The notes under the pieces: model-generated | Databases searched by the model: none | Told to the model about the DNA's origin: nothing | The model's input: only the letters and a program-made list of their open reading frames with translations | From: Mycobacterium fragae | GTDB lineage: Bacteria; Actinomycetota; Actinomycetes; Mycobacteriales; Mycobacteriaceae | NCBI RefSeq assembly: GCF_002102185.1 | Contig: NZ_LQOW01000028.1 | Coordinates: 1 to 64,000 of the forward strand | DNA: 64,000 bases | Reading direction: 5' to 3' | Part shown: one piece after another, positions 44,760 through 57,638 of the stretch | Position numbering within the stretch: the stretch's first letter is position 1 | How the letters are laid out: the number at the start of each line of letters is the position of its first letter | Translations under genes and position numbers: made by a program

Positions 44760-45176
44760 GTGCAGCAAACACAATGGGCGCCGCCTAATGCCGGAATCGC
44801 AGGTTGCGGCCTCGCCGGCGTTGTGATGGCTATCGCATGTGTGACCTTGATCACAGACCTTCCTGGCAGGATATTGACAGGCATTGCCGCGGCGGGTCTG
44901 ATCTTGTTTGCAAGCGTCAGTTGGCGCGCGCGCCCGAAACTGGCAATCACCTCCGACGGCCTGGTCGTTCGCGGATGGTTGCGAACGCAGCTATTGCGCC
45001 GACCCGATATCAAGGTCATCCGGATTACCGAGTTCCGCCGAATCGGGCGCAAAATGCGCCTGCTCGAGATCGACACGGCCGACGATCGGCTGCTGGTCCT
45101 GTCCCGTTGGGATCTCGGCACCGACCCGCTCGAGGTGCTCGACGCGCTTACCGCAGCCGGCTACGCCGGCTCCTGA
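44760..45176 (+). CDS. PH-like domain membrane protein (Rv0010c-like)
   Basis: The GTG at 44760 gives 138 residues starting QQTQWAPPNAGIAGCG, matching the start of Rv0010c; longer starts upstream run into non-conserved sequence. Two hydrophobic helices (about 11-31 and 36-52) precede a small bacterial PH-type domain (LAITSDGLVVRGWLRTQLL ... IRITEFRRIGRKMRLLEI ... LLVLSRWDLGTDPLEVLDALTAAGY). The role is unknown. It is convergent with ppiA, whose end is 4 bp away. Confidence 0.85.
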   Translation: MQQTQWAPPNAGIAGCGLAGVVMAIACVTLITDLPGRILTGIAAAGLILFASVSWRARPKLAITSDGLVVRGWLRTQLLRRPDIKVIRITEFRRIGRKMRLLEIDTADDRLLVLSRWDLGTDPLEVLDALTAAGYAGS

Positions 45177-45180
45177 TCCG

Positions 45181-45729
45181 TCAGGAAATGGTGATCGACT
45201 CGATGACGACGGGCTCCGTCGGCCGATCGCTCTGATCGGTGGGGGTGGTGGCGATGGCGTCGACGACCTTCTGCGACCCCTCGTCGACGACCTCACCGAA
45301 GATCGTGTGCCGCCGGTTCAGGTGCGGGGTCTTGCCCACGGTGATGAAGAACTGTGACCCGTTGGTGCCCGGGCCCGCGTTTGCCATCGCCAGCAGGTAG
45401 GGCTTGTCGAACTGCAATTCGGGGTGGAATTCGTCGGCGAACTTGTAGCCCGGGCCCCCGCGGCCGGTACCCGTCGGGTCGCCGCCCTGGATCATGAAGC
45501 CGCTGATGACCCGGTGGAAGACCGCGCCGTCGTAGAACGGCCCCGAAGTGCCGCCGGAAGCGTTCTCGGTCGAGTACTCCTTGGTGCCCTGGGCCAGGCC
45601 CACGAAGTTGGCGACGGTTTTGGGCGCGTGGTTTCCGAAAAGTGCGATCTTGATGTCGCCGCGGTTGGTGTGCAGTGTGGCAGTGGCAGTCTGAATCGGG
45701 CTGTTAGTCACGGGATCACAGTCTGCCAT
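45181..45729 (-). CDS. ppiA: Cyclophilin-type peptidyl-prolyl isomerase PpiA
   Basis: Peptidyl-prolyl cis-trans isomerase, 182 residues from the ATG at 45729 ([25 protein letters not shown]), the M. tuberculosis length and start; the upstream extension of the frame is not conserved. Catalytic residues are visible: Arg in [19 protein letters not shown], then [19 protein letters not shown] and [13 protein letters not shown]. It is divergent from cwsA across 132 bp. Confidence 0.96.
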   Translation of the reverse strand: MADCDPVTNSPIQTATATLHTNRGDIKIALFGNHAPKTVANFVGLAQGTKEYSTENASGGTSGPFYDGAVFHRVISGFMIQGGDPTGTGRGGPGYKFADEFHPELQFDKPYLLAMANAGPGTNGSQFFITVGKTPHLNRRHTIFGEVVDEGSQKVVDAIATTPTDQSDRPTEPVVIESITIS

Positions 45730-45861
45730 CACTTGCGGGGCGGCCCGACATCCGGTGCCCGGTCGTGCAGACAGTGCAGCTATTGGCCCCGTTCGCATCG
45801 CGATAGTGGCAATGTGGGAGGCCGGTGTGCACGACGAGCACGGTCGGCAGAAAGGCGGCAG

Positions 45862-46287
45862 ATGAGCGTGACGACGAAGTCCCGGTTGACCCCACGTCAG
45901 AGACTGAGCCGAGGGCTGGCGTACACGGCGGTGGGGCCGGTCGACGTTACCCGCGGCCTTGTCGGATTGGGCGTCGATTCCGCGCAGGCCGGTGCGGCGA
46001 ATCTTCGCCGCCGCTATCGCGAGGGCCGGCTGGCTCAGGATCTGCAGGCCGCGCAAGAGACGATCGCGCAGGAACTGGCCGCCGCGCAGGACGTGGTCAG
46101 CGGCTTACCGGAGGCGCTTCAGAAGGCGCGTCGCTCCCAGCGTCGCAGCAAGCGCCCGTGGGTGATTGCGGGCGTGGCCGCGCTGGTCCTCGGTGGCGGT
46201 GCGGTCGCGTTCTCGGTGATCCGCCGCTCGTCACGCCCGGAGCCGTCGCCGCGGCCGCCGAGCGTCGACGTCCAACAGCGGCCATAG
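45862..46287 (+). CDS. cwsA: Cell wall synthesis protein CwsA
   Basis: The ATG at 45862 gives 141 residues beginning [37 protein letters not shown], the CwsA (Rv0008c) signature; the frame is open for 145 codons more upstream, but that part is antisense to ppiA. A helical cytosolic region (about 40-95) is followed by one TM (about 100-120) and a Pro-rich basic tail. CwsA interacts with CrgA and Wag31 and helps cell-shape control. The CREST-type gene begins 25 bp after its stop. Confidence 0.92.
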   Translation: MSVTTKSRLTPRQRLSRGLAYTAVGPVDVTRGLVGLGVDSAQAGAANLRRRYREGRLAQDLQAAQETIAQELAAAQDVVSGLPEALQKARRSQRRSKRPWVIAGVAALVLGGGAVAFSVIRRSSRPEPSPRPPSVDVQQRP

Positions 46288-46312
46288 CCTTCCGGCGTAT
46301 CGCGGTTGCGCC

Positions 46313-46807
46313 ATGCAGGTTTTGACCGCTCCCGCTGGTTTCGGTCAGTCGGACTGCGAGCGCATTGTGGGCGGCGCGTTGGCGCAGCCCGTCTTGGCCG
46401 TCACCAGCCTGGCCTACGTCGCCGCGGGGATGGCCGTACTGTCCTGGGCGGTGCGGGTCAGGGCGCCGCTGGCCGGGGTTGCCGGAGTTGCGCTCGTGGC
46501 GGTCGGGGTAGGAAGCTTCGCCTTTCATGGACCCCAGCCGTCATGGGCGAAGCCCGCTCACGACTGGCCCATCGTCGCCGCGGTAGCGGTATACGCGGTC
46601 GGCCTGGCCCGCAGCGGGCGCCAGCGGCGGTGGTCAGCCTGGGCGAGGCCGGCCGGCGTCTTTGCGCTGGGATTGGCTGCCTACGCCGCGGGACGCTCTG
46701 GGTCGCCGCTGTGCCGGCCCGACAGCCTGTGGCAATACCACGGCGCCTGGCACGTCCTCTCTGCCGCCGCCGCCGGATGGGCTGCCCAGCTCATGGCTGG
46801 CGCATAG
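46313..46807 (+). CDS. CREST-superfamily-like integral membrane protein (putative metal-dependent hydrolase)
   Basis: A 164-residue, very hydrophobic protein with about six or seven TM helices. It carries the diagnostic residues of the CREST superfamily (alkaline ceramidase, PAQR receptors, Per1, TMEM8): Ser68 and His72 (VGSFAFHG, S-x3-H), Asp84 in PAHDWPI, and His143-x3-His147 (QYHGAWHVLSA) in the last helix, with the right order and spacing. These residues bind Zn and form the active site in the ceramidases. The substrate is unknown, and the protein is shorter than typical ceramidases. It lies directly after cwsA. Confidence 0.65.
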   Translation: MQVLTAPAGFGQSDCERIVGGALAQPVLAVTSLAYVAAGMAVLSWAVRVRAPLAGVAGVALVAVGVGSFAFHGPQPSWAKPAHDWPIVAAVAVYAVGLARSGRQRRWSAWARPAGVFALGLAAYAAGRSGSPLCRPDSLWQYHGAWHVLSAAAAGWAAQLMAGA

Positions 46808-46889
46808 GAGAAACGCCTTTTCGTTTGCGCAGGTCAAAATTTGGCCATTCTGGGACTGGTTCCTCCCTGAATGCGTCAAAGGAGTTCCC

Positions 46890-47120
46890 ATGATCTATCG
46901 CCGTGTTGTGTGGGTGCTCGGCGTCTTGGCGTTGACGCTCTTTTTCCCCGCCCAGGCGGGCGCGCAGCCGCCGACCCAGTGTTTGAGCAACACCCCTCAA
47001 GGCAAGCAGGTCTACATTCCGTGCGATTTGCTCAACGCACGCGTCAACTACCCGCCGGGGCAGCGGTGTGTTGGACCGCTCGATCAGTATCCGCCCGATG
47101 TGCGCGCCTGGTGTGGCTAA
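46890..47120 (+). CDS. Small secreted cysteine-containing protein
   Basis: A 76-residue protein with a clear Sec signal peptide (RRVVWVLGVLALTLFFPAQAGA, cleavage likely after AQA or AGA). The mature part is about 51 residues and has four cysteines (QCLSN, IPCDLL, QRCVG, AWCG), probably forming two disulphides. AAGGAG at 46879-46884 is a good ribosome binding site. It lies 82 bp after the CREST-type gene and 17 bp before the partial tRNA repeat. The family is not recognised; small secreted proteins of this type are common in mycobacteria. Confidence 0.7.
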   Translation: MIYRRVVWVLGVLALTLFFPAQAGAQPPTQCLSNTPQGKQVYIPCDLLNARVNYPPGQRCVGPLDQYPPDVRAWCG

Positions 47121-47137
47121 GGAATAGATACGGGGCG

Positions 47138-47185
47138 TCGTGGAGCCTAGGGGATTCGAACCCCTGACTTCTGCCTTTCAAAGGC
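47138..47185 (-). repeat. Partial tRNA-Ala duplication, probable distal attachment site (att)
   Basis: 40 bp at 47138-47177 are identical to 49868-49907, the 3' half of the intact tRNA-Ala. After one mismatch (47178 T versus 49908 G) seven more bases agree. The copy covers the acceptor 3' strand, T arm and anticodon region, then diverges, so it cannot form a tRNA. This is the typical footprint of integration at the 3' end of a tRNA gene. Confidence 0.85.
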
Positions 47186-47600
47186 GGATCGCGCGGCTGG
47201 TCAGGGGTCCGATAGCCCATCAACGTGGCCAATCACATAACAGTGATTCACCACAGATAGCTGTAACCGTGGGCAGATTGTGAGCAATCTGTGGTCATAG
47301 CACGACCTGTAGACAACGCCCGAGTCCGTCGCGTGGCGCCTAGCCAGCTACATCAGTGGCTGCATACCTAACTACTGTCCACATAGACGCGCTGCTCGAC
47401 GCGCGCTCTGCCGCACGCCTTTCAGGCTCACAAACCAGGAAGAACGCACCAGCGGTTCACTCAGATCCTCGGTCTAAAACCCGACTTGGCTCACTTTCGG
47501 GGTGTTGACGGAGCGGCTGCGCGTTGAGCTGCGGTTTTGGTTGCGATTCGGATGGAATTTGAACACTAGGATCGGGCCGTACGCTGCCCGGATGGCCTAA
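47186..47600. other. Non-coding stretch with hairpins inside the element
   Basis: No supported gene. Two perfect hairpins are present: AATCAC-N6-GTGATT at 47231-47248 and CAGATTG-TGAG-CAATCTG at 47274-47291. The 94-bp repeat copy 47478-47571 lies at the right end, just before the transposase remnant. The hairpins could be terminators, arm-type binding sites or IS-related structures. Confidence 0.5.
47478..47571 (+). repeat. 94-bp direct repeat, copy 1
   Basis: 94 bp matching 49189-49282 with six mismatches by my count. It ends 29 bp before the transposase remnant's start codon. Copy 2 ends exactly where the integrase homology begins. It may be the left end of an insertion sequence present in two truncated copies, or a recombination repeat around the membrane gene. 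Confidence 0.85.
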
Positions 47601-47941
47601 GTGCGAACGGTGAAGACGTCGTCGGGGGCCACCGCGGTGCAGGTCGTGTGGTCCTGGCGCAAGGGCTCTCGCTCAATCGAGCATCTCGGTTCGGGGCACG
47701 ACGACGTCGAGTTGGCGGCGCTGAAGGCTGCGGCTGCCGAGCGGTTGGCCGCTCTGGGCAGACCGAGCTGGATCTGGGGATCTCCGGTCACCTGGGGCCG
47801 GGCACGGTGCCGCTCCTGTCTTCGCAGATGACCCCTCTGTGGGATAGCGAGCTCGAAGGCGTTGGCCGCGGCCTGGGCCTTGTCGATGTCTTCGGCGCTG
47901 TAGATGTCCTTGAGCGCGGCCAACGCGCCTGGGTGTGCTGA
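47601..47941 (+). pseudogene. N-terminal remnant of an IS transposase (IS1634-like)
   Basis: The frame from 47601 reads MRTVKTSSGATAVQVVWSW, then SRSIEHLGSGHDDVELAALK, the familiar start of mycobacterial IS1634-type transposases. At about 47755 the homology shifts to the frame of 47648-47941 (QTELDLG ... SSQMTPLWDSELE ... LGLVDVFG), so a frameshift is present. The catalytic DDE part is missing altogether, and the adjacent gene lies on the opposite strand. The truncated copy sits inside the tRNA-Ala element. Confidence 0.65.
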
Positions 47942-47979
47942 TTTGGACAGTGCGGAAAGGACATTAGCCTGCTTGTGGA

Positions 47980-49086
47980 TCAGTGTAGGACCAAGGCGCC
48001 GAATGCCCAGCAGATGAGCGCGTTGCCAGTAGCCATGACTACATCGTCCGTACCACGTGGTGAATAAAGCTCGAGGAGCGTGTTCGATACGGCGATCACC
48101 AACGACAGTGCCAGCCACGGCGGCGGCAACTGGTTGGCCATGACGATGACGGCACAGAAGATCAGCGCACCGGTGAACCCGCTGACGATGCCCGCCACCG
48201 ATTTGCGATTGACGTCGCCGATGCCGCGCACGCAGATCTTTTGGCGTCCGAACAGCGCTCCGCCGATCTCCGCCAGCGCATCGGCGACCATGTACGAACC
48301 CCAGATGAGCGCGAAGACGACGGCGAACTGGTTCGGAGGAAAGACGACGGCGAGCTGCTTGCCGATCGGGACCATCACGAACTTGAACATCAACCACAAG
48401 GTCATGATGAGGAGGCAGTTCGCCCGCGCGAGCACGCCGTCCATGATGCGCGACTGCGGACCGTAGGCGACCGCCGCGAGGAATCCTTCCCCGTAGTAAA
48501 GGGCGAGGAACACCCACGCGACGACCACGCCGTCGAGCAGACTGTCCTTCATGAACGCGGTGGCGAACGTCTCGGGCCGCTCGGTGCCGATGCGCGCGTA
48601 GAGATAGAAGAAGCTGACGGCCGCGAGCGTGATGAACCGGCCCCGGCGTCCGATCATGTCGATGATGCGGATGCGACGCTCGGAGTGGCGCGCCACGATC
48701 TCCTTGACGTCGTAAGGCGCGGACATGCGTGACGAAAACGCGGCGCGGCGTTCTTCGTTCGAGAACCCCGCGACAGACTTCAGTAGCGCGTTCTTGATGC
48801 CGTACCAGATCCCGCCCCAGAAGACCCCGAAGATCAGCACGCCCGAGGTCACGCGTACGATCTCGTCGCGGTCGACGGCGTAGGTGCCGAAGAACACCGG
48901 GTCGGCTCCGGTGACGAGCACCGCAAGCCAGAAGACGGTGAGTGCGCCGTTGAAGAGGAGCGCGCCCGTGAAGATCCAATCGGCGACATGGCGCCGCTGT
49001 TCGAGGAGTGACGCGGGCGCGGGTGCGTCGACACTTGCGACGACCCGTCGAACGCTATGGCCGTGAGGTGGACCACGGAACAACAT
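47980..49086 (-). CDS. Phytol/dolichol-kinase-like polytopic membrane protein
   Basis: A 368-residue integral membrane protein with about eight hydrophobic helices and a soluble loop rich in charged residues (about 95-145). The C-terminal third resembles CTP-dependent lipid kinases and phosphatidate cytidylyltransferase relatives: GSYMVADALAEIGGALFG, NRKSVAGIVSGFTGAL, and late on LELYSPRGTDDVVMATGNAL, corresponding to the D-x-x-A-x-x-x-G, K-S-x-x-G and E-x-x-x-x-x-x-D-(D/N) motifs of that superfamily. The substrate is unknown. It is the only intact gene in the tRNA-Ala element and lies between the two 94-bp repeats. The ATG at 49086 is used; starts around residue 17 are also possible. Confidence 0.6.
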   Translation of the reverse strand: MLFRGPPHGHSVRRVVASVDAPAPASLLEQRRHVADWIFTGALLFNGALTVFWLAVLVTGADPVFFGTYAVDRDEIVRVTSGVLIFGVFWGGIWYGIKNALLKSVAGFSNEERRAAFSSRMSAPYDVKEIVARHSERRIRIIDMIGRRGRFITLAAVSFFYLYARIGTERPETFATAFMKDSLLDGVVVAWVFLALYYGEGFLAAVAYGPQSRIMDGVLARANCLLIMTLWLMFKFVMVPIGKQLAVVFPPNQFAVVFALIWGSYMVADALAEIGGALFGRQKICVRGIGDVNRKSVAGIVSGFTGALIFCAVIVMANQLPPPWLALSLVIAVSNTLLELYSPRGTDDVVMATGNALICWAFGALVLH

Positions 49087-49188
49087 GCCCCCAACCCCCC
49101 GTGTCGTGATGCTCCGGTTTGGTCATGTTGTCCGGCTCGTCGATGCGAGCGTATGCGCTCGCATAGTCATTCACATCGGGAATTGTGG

Positions 49189-49282
49189 AACCCGACTGGG
49201 CTCACCCTCGGGGTGTTGGCGGAGCGGCCGCGCGTTGAGCCGCGGTTTTGGTTGCGATTCGGATGGAATTTGAACACTAGGA
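49189..49282 (+). repeat. 94-bp direct repeat, copy 2
   Basis: Partner of 47478-47571 (88 of 94 positions identical by my count). It adjoins the integrase remnant on its right and lies upstream of the membrane gene's start on its left. Confidence 0.85.
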
Positions 49283-49853
49283 GCTGCGCTGGCGGGATCT
49301 CGATCTGGAGAATCTGCGGCTACGGATCTCATGCTCGGTGACGCTGGTCGATCGGTTGTTTGTTGTGGGATCACCCAAGAACGGGAAGGCTCGCGCGGTG
49401 AGCCTGCCAGCGTTCGTGGCCGATCTGCTGACACCGCAAGATCTCGACGCACTGGTGTTCCCCGACTCGATGGGCGGCTACATGCGCGGCACTAATGTCC
49501 GGCGCCGGTGGTGGTCGCGGGCGGTCGCCGCCGCGGAGTTGTTTCCCGAGGACCGTAATGAACACTGCCGGGGAGTCAAGGGTGGTATGCGAGTTCAAGC
49601 TCTACGAGCTGCGCCACACGGCTGCATCCCTAGCGATCCAGGCCGGCGCCAACATCAAAGCGCTTCAGAAATGCCGGGCCATGAATTCGCGGGTTTGATG
49701 TTGGACCGCCACGGCCACCTGTATGGGTCCGATGTTGAGGCGGTCGGTGTCGCCATCAACGACCTGTTAACTCGCAATTTGGGCAAAATGTGGGCACGGC
49801 GTGGACTGGCACGAATTCCAGCCCTAAGCTGCGAGCCGCAAGCTAGCCACTGA
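49283..49853 (+). pseudogene. Tyrosine integrase remnant, 5'-truncated and frameshifted
   Basis: Homology starts at about 49284 with LRWRDLDLENLRLRI, the box I arginine region of phage-type integrases, continuing through PKNGKARAVSLPAFVADLL and GTNVRRRWWSRAV. The box II stretch LYELRHTAASLAIQAGANIKALQK (H-x-x-R context) occurs in a second frame at 49594-49680, and the first frame resumes with AGLMLDRHGHLYG for the terminal Tyr region. So at least two frame changes exist, and the N-terminal arm-binding half is absent. It lies 17 bp before the intact tRNA-Ala, the usual place of an integrase relative to its att site. Confidence 0.8.
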
Positions 49854-49870
49854 CCTGCGCATATTCCTCG

Positions 49871-49943
49871 TGGAGCCTAGGGGATTCGAACCCCTGACTT
49901 CTGCCTTGCAAAGGCAGCGCTCTACCAACTGAGCTAAGGCCCC
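49871..49943 (-). tRNA. alaT: tRNA-Ala(TGC)
   Basis: 73 nt on the minus strand: acceptor GGGGCCT/AGGCTCC, D arm GCTCAGTTGGTAGAGC, anticodon stem CTGCC/GGCAG with loop TTTGCAA (anticodon TGC), T arm AGGGGTTCGAATCCCCT, discriminator A. No CCA is encoded. It sits next to tRNA-Ile downstream of gyrA and the DUF3566 gene, as in M. tuberculosis, and is the integration target of the adjacent element. Confidence 0.97.
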
Positions 49944-50082
49944 TCGGGCCGACCAGCGGTCTGGTCGGCGGCCACATGCCAGACCTCGACGCCGCGCCGA
50001 GACCGAACCACCGCCACCAGCAGGGCGATCGCGGCCAACCCCAACATCAGTCTCACGGAGCGTTTTGGCGAACACATGGTTG

Positions 50083-50156
50083 TGGGCCTAGGAGGACTCG
50101 AACCTCCGACCTCTTCGTTATCAGCGAAGCGCTCTAACCGCCTGAGCTATAGGCCC
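50083..50156 (-). tRNA. ileT: tRNA-Ile(GAT)
   Basis: 74 nt on the minus strand: acceptor GGGCCTA/TAGGCCC, anticodon stem CTTCG/CGAAG with loop CTGATAA (anticodon GAT), T arm GGAGGTTCGAGTCCTCC, discriminator A. It lies between the DUF3566 gene and tRNA-Ala in the normal mycobacterial order. Confidence 0.97.
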
Positions 50157-50214
50157 GCACGCGCGTACGGCCGAGCGACGAGATTACCCCACCGGACCGT
50201 CCGTCCCCAAAAGA

Positions 50215-51087
50215 CTAGTCTCGGTCGGCCAGCGTTACTTCGATGCCGCCGATGAGGTCGGTGGTCAGGTTGTAGATGAAGGCGCCGATGGTGGCCATGG
50301 CCGTGAGCAAGACGATGTTGACCAACCCGATCAGCACAGCCCCACCGAAGATGGTTCCGCTGGAGACCAGGTCGGCGCTGCCGCTGGTGTTGTTCAGTAG
50401 GTCGCCGACGTTGCTGTTGAGCTTGCTCCACACGCCCATCCCGCCGAGTACCAAATACAGGAAGGCCACGGCGATCATCCAGACGAAGAACAACGCGACC
50501 GAGAGCACCAACGACACCTTCAACGTGCTCCACGGGTCGACCCGCCGGATCTGCATGCTGGCACGTACCGGACCCCGGGACCGCGCGCTCACCTGGACCC
50601 GGCTTCCCAACCGCTCTGTCGGAGGCGACGTGTCCGCCTTTTCCCGCTCGGGCGGGGGTTTGCGCTGCGCGGTGCGAGGCACCGGGCCGGAGAGATCAGG
50701 CAGTTCGCTGGTGTAGGCGTCGGTGTGCCGGCTCTCGTGTCGCGGCGGGGCCGAGTCGGCTTCGTGCGGCGGCGCCTTGGCGGGGCCCGGAGCCGGCGTT
50801 TTCGCGGCGCCGGGAGCTGCGGTTCCGGAAATGAACCGGCTTACCCGCGCCTCTGCGCCAGAAGGCCGACCGGGCGAACGCGGTTCGCGCGGCGGCGGCG
50901 CCTCCGAGGACGGGCGGGACGGCGCCTGGGGGGATCGGGCGCCGCTGCTGCGCTGCCTGGGAGCCGCGTCACGGGCATCGGAAGAACGGTCGGCGGCCGG
51001 TCGGTGTGGGCCTACCCGGTCGACCGAGCCATTCCCGTTCGGGCTATCGCCCGGTCCGGGGTATCCCGGCTCGTTCGGTGAAGTCAC
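50215..51087 (-). CDS. DUF3566 membrane protein (Rv0007-like)
   Basis: A 290-residue protein. The first two thirds (about 1-175) are a disordered, charged, Pro/Ser/Arg-rich cytosolic tail. The C-terminal DUF3566 domain starts at about 180 ([34 protein letters not shown]) and has two TM helices, the second being [29 protein letters not shown]. The conserved position is directly after gyrA (46 bp). In other actinobacteria DUF3566 proteins link to envelope growth; the role is unknown. Confidence 0.9.
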   Translation of the reverse strand: MTSPNEPGYPGPGDSPNGNGSVDRVGPHRPAADRSSDARDAAPRQRSSGARSPQAPSRPSSEAPPPREPRSPGRPSGAEARVSRFISGTAAPGAAKTPAPGPAKAPPHEADSAPPRHESRHTDAYTSELPDLSGPVPRTAQRKPPPEREKADTSPPTERLGSRVQVSARSRGPVRASMQIRRVDPWSTLKVSLVLSVALFFVWMIAVAFLYLVLGGMGVWSKLNSNVGDLLNNTSGSADLVSSGTIFGGAVLIGLVNIVLLTAMATIGAFIYNLTTDLIGGIEVTLADRD

Positions 51088-51133
51088 CCACCGCTCCTTA
51101 CTTCCGTCCGACCGTCGAGCAGGTCGGCCATCG

Positions 51134-53644
<2,511 letters not shown>

Positions 53645-53662
53645 TTATATCCCTTGTATGTC

Positions 53663-55729
<2,067 letters not shown>

Positions 55730-55915
55730 TTATCCGATCACCGCGCGTTAGTCCTCGGCCAGTCTACCGGTAAGGGCGCCCAGCACCGATTCTGTGAGGG
55801 CGTTTCTACACAGCTGTCTGCGCCGTGCGCGGAATTTCTCGCTATTGCATGCGTCCTGACGGCTGGCGGGTCAAGTTGCGCTCTTGTAACGGCCCTGAGC
55901 CGATCTTTCGGCCGG

Positions 55916-56437
55916 TCAACCATAGGTGTCGCGGGGGCCTCTTCCGGCGATGTGCAGCGGCCCCTTGCGCCACGACGGCGCGACCGGGCCGGTGATTTTC
56001 AGCGATGTGACGACGCCATCGCCGACTTCGGCGGCGATCTTCGCGATCAGCTGGGTTTGCATGATTCGCAGCTGGGTCGCCCACGCGGTGGATTCGGCGG
56101 ACACACTCAACACCCCGTCGCGCAGGGTGGTGGGTCTGGCGTGTTCGGCGATCTGTTGTCCGACCACCGACGGCCACTGCCCGAACACCGTGCCCTCGGC
56201 GACGCGCGATGACCATCCCTGCTTTTTCGCCACGTCGCGCGCGACCCTGCCCAACGGTTGCGGGTCGCGGCTGTCTGGGCCCGGTCCCGACCAGCGCCGT
56301 CGGCTCGACGCGCCGGCCACCCGGCGCGTCGACGGTATCCGCCGCCCCCGCCCGACGTCTTTCCCTTGCGTGCGCGCGGCGCCGCGCGCCTCCTCCAGGG
56401 TGCGCCGGACAAGGTCCATTGCATCGTCGGGGTTCAA
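55916..56437 (-). CDS. DUF721 (DciA-like) protein (Rv0004-like)
   Basis: A 173-residue protein between recF and gyrB, as in all mycobacteria. The N-terminal part is basic and partly disordered ([20 protein letters not shown]). The C-terminal DUF721 domain has [56 protein letters not shown]721 includes DciA, the ancestral loader of the replicative helicase DnaB, so a helicase-operator role at the nearby origin is plausible. It follows recF by 15 bp. Confidence 0.9.
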   Translation of the reverse strand: MNPDDAMDLVRRTLEEARGAARTQGKDVGRGRRIPSTRRVAGASSRRRWSGPGPDSRDPQPLGRVARDVAKKQGWSSRVAEGTVFGQWPSVVGQQIAEHARPTTLRDGVLSVSAESTAWATQLRIMQTQLIAKIAAEVGDGVVTSLKITGPVAPSWRKGPLHIAGRGPRDTYG

Positions 56438-56452
56438 TGGTCGCGCTCCTCC

Positions 56453-57631
56453 TCAGGCCGTTCCGGCCTGCATCGTCGACGCTCCGGGTTCATGGCGCAC
56501 GACCGACACGCGTCCATTGTCGTCGTCGTGCAACGCGATGGTCACCCGCCGGGCGTCCCAATCGTGGGGAATGTCATCCACGACGGCCGCCGTCACCAGG
56601 ACCTGCTCTGCTGACGCGGCGGCCGCGGCCAGCGCCGCACGGCGTGCGGTGTCCAGTTCGGCGAATACGTCGTCCAATAGCAGCACCGGCTCACCACCCT
56701 CTGCGCGCAGTAGTTCGTAGGACGCCAACCGCAAAGCTAACGCCATCGACCACGATTCACCATGGCTGGCAAAGCCTTTCGCGCGTTGTTCACCGAGTTT
56801 CAGCTCCAGATCGTCACGGTGCGGACCCACCAGACACATGCCGCGCTCGAGCTCGGCGTCACGGCGCTGTGCCATCTGGGCCAACAGCGCGGACCGCAGC
56901 GCCTCCGCATCGACACCCTCGCCGGTGTCGACACTGGCGCGGTAGGTGATGGTCGCGGCCCGCGATCCCGGGGCCAGCTGTTCGTAACTCTTCTCCACTT
57001 CGGGCGCCAATTCGTTGACCAGGTCCATCCGGGCGGCCATCAGCTCGGCGCCGTGCGTGGCCAGGTGCCCATCCCAAACCTCGAGCGTGTCCAGTGTGCC
57101 GCGGTCACCCCGGAAGCGGGCACCCGACGCCGTCTTGAGCAGCGCGGTGCGCTGACGCAACACCTTGTCGTAGTCCGCGCGCACCGCAGCGATCCGCGGG
57201 CGGCGCACGGTCGCCAGGTCGTCCAGATATCGGCGCCGATCGGCGGGATCGCCCCGGACCAGGGCCAGGTCTTCCGGCGCGAACATCACCGCGCGCAATA
57301 CCCCGACGACCTCGCGCGGGCTGCGCACCGGTGACCGGTTCAGGCGCGCCTTGTTGGCCCGCCCCGCCGCGATCTCCAGATCAACCGCACACTCCCGACC
57401 GTCGTTGACGACGATCGTCGAGATCACCGCACGCGAGCAGCCCACCCGCACCAACGGCGCGTCGGTCGCGACCCGATGCGAGCCCAGGGTGGACGAATAC
57501 CACAGCGCTTCAACGAGATTCGTCTTGCCATATCCGTTCGGCCCGACGAACACCCAGCGGCCCGGTTCCAATTCCAAATCGGCGTGTGCCCACGACCGGA
57601 AATCCCGCAACCCGAGATGGCGAACGTACAC
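56453..57631 (-). CDS. recF: DNA repair and recombination protein RecF
   Basis: SMC-like ATPase loading RecA at gaps, 392 residues. It begins [21 protein letters not shown], with Walker [11 protein letters not shown], the ABC signature region [11 protein letters not shown] and Walker [15 protein letters not shown]. It follows dnaN by 7 bp. No gnd-type gene lies between dnaN and recF, unlike in some mycobacteria. Confidence 0.97.
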   Translation of the reverse strand: MYVRHLGLRDFRSWAHADLELEPGRWVFVGPNGYGKTNLVEALWYSSTLGSHRVATDAPLVRVGCSRAVISTIVVNDGRECAVDLEIAAGRANKARLNRSPVRSPREVVGVLRAVMFAPEDLALVRGDPADRRRYLDDLATVRRPRIAAVRADYDKVLRQRTALLKTASGARFRGDRGTLDTLEVWDGHLATHGAELMAARMDLVNELAPEVEKSYEQLAPGSRAATITYRASVDTGEGVDAEALRSALLAQMAQRRDAELERGMCLVGPHRDDLELKLGEQRAKGFASHGESWSMALALRLASYELLRAEGGEPVLLLDDVFAELDTARRAALAAAAASAEQVLVTAAVVDDIPHDWDARRVTIALHDDDNGRVSVVRHEPGASTMQAGTA

Positions 57632-57638
57632 CTAACCG

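Larger units (their letters stand above)
47138..49907. mobile_element. Decayed integrative element in tRNA-Ala
   Basis: A 2.77-kb segment is bounded by a 40-bp direct repeat of the tRNA-Ala 3' half (47138-47177) and the intact tRNA-Ala (49868-49907). A tyrosine-integrase remnant lies next to the intact tRNA, as in ordinary integrative elements. Inside are a truncated IS transposase remnant, a 94-bp direct repeat pair and one intact membrane-protein gene. The corresponding interval between cwsA and tRNA-Ala in M. tuberculosis has no such genes as I recall it. The integrase is frameshifted and 5'-truncated, so the element is immobile by itself. Confidence 0.8.

Noticed and set aside
45424..45861. 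Upstream extension of cwsA by 145 codons.
   Set aside because: That stretch is antisense to ppiA and not conserved in CwsA; the ATG at 45862 gives the family length.
47138..47220. A second functional tRNA next to the small secreted protein.
   Set aside because: Only the 3' half matches tRNA-Ala; the D arm and 5' acceptor strand are absent, so it is an attachment-site copy.
47597..48979. Minus-strand ORF of 460 codons in the tRNA-Ala element.
   Set aside because: Its translation is Arg/His-rich and lacks family features, while the overlapping frame 47980-49086 encodes a coherent polytopic membrane protein.
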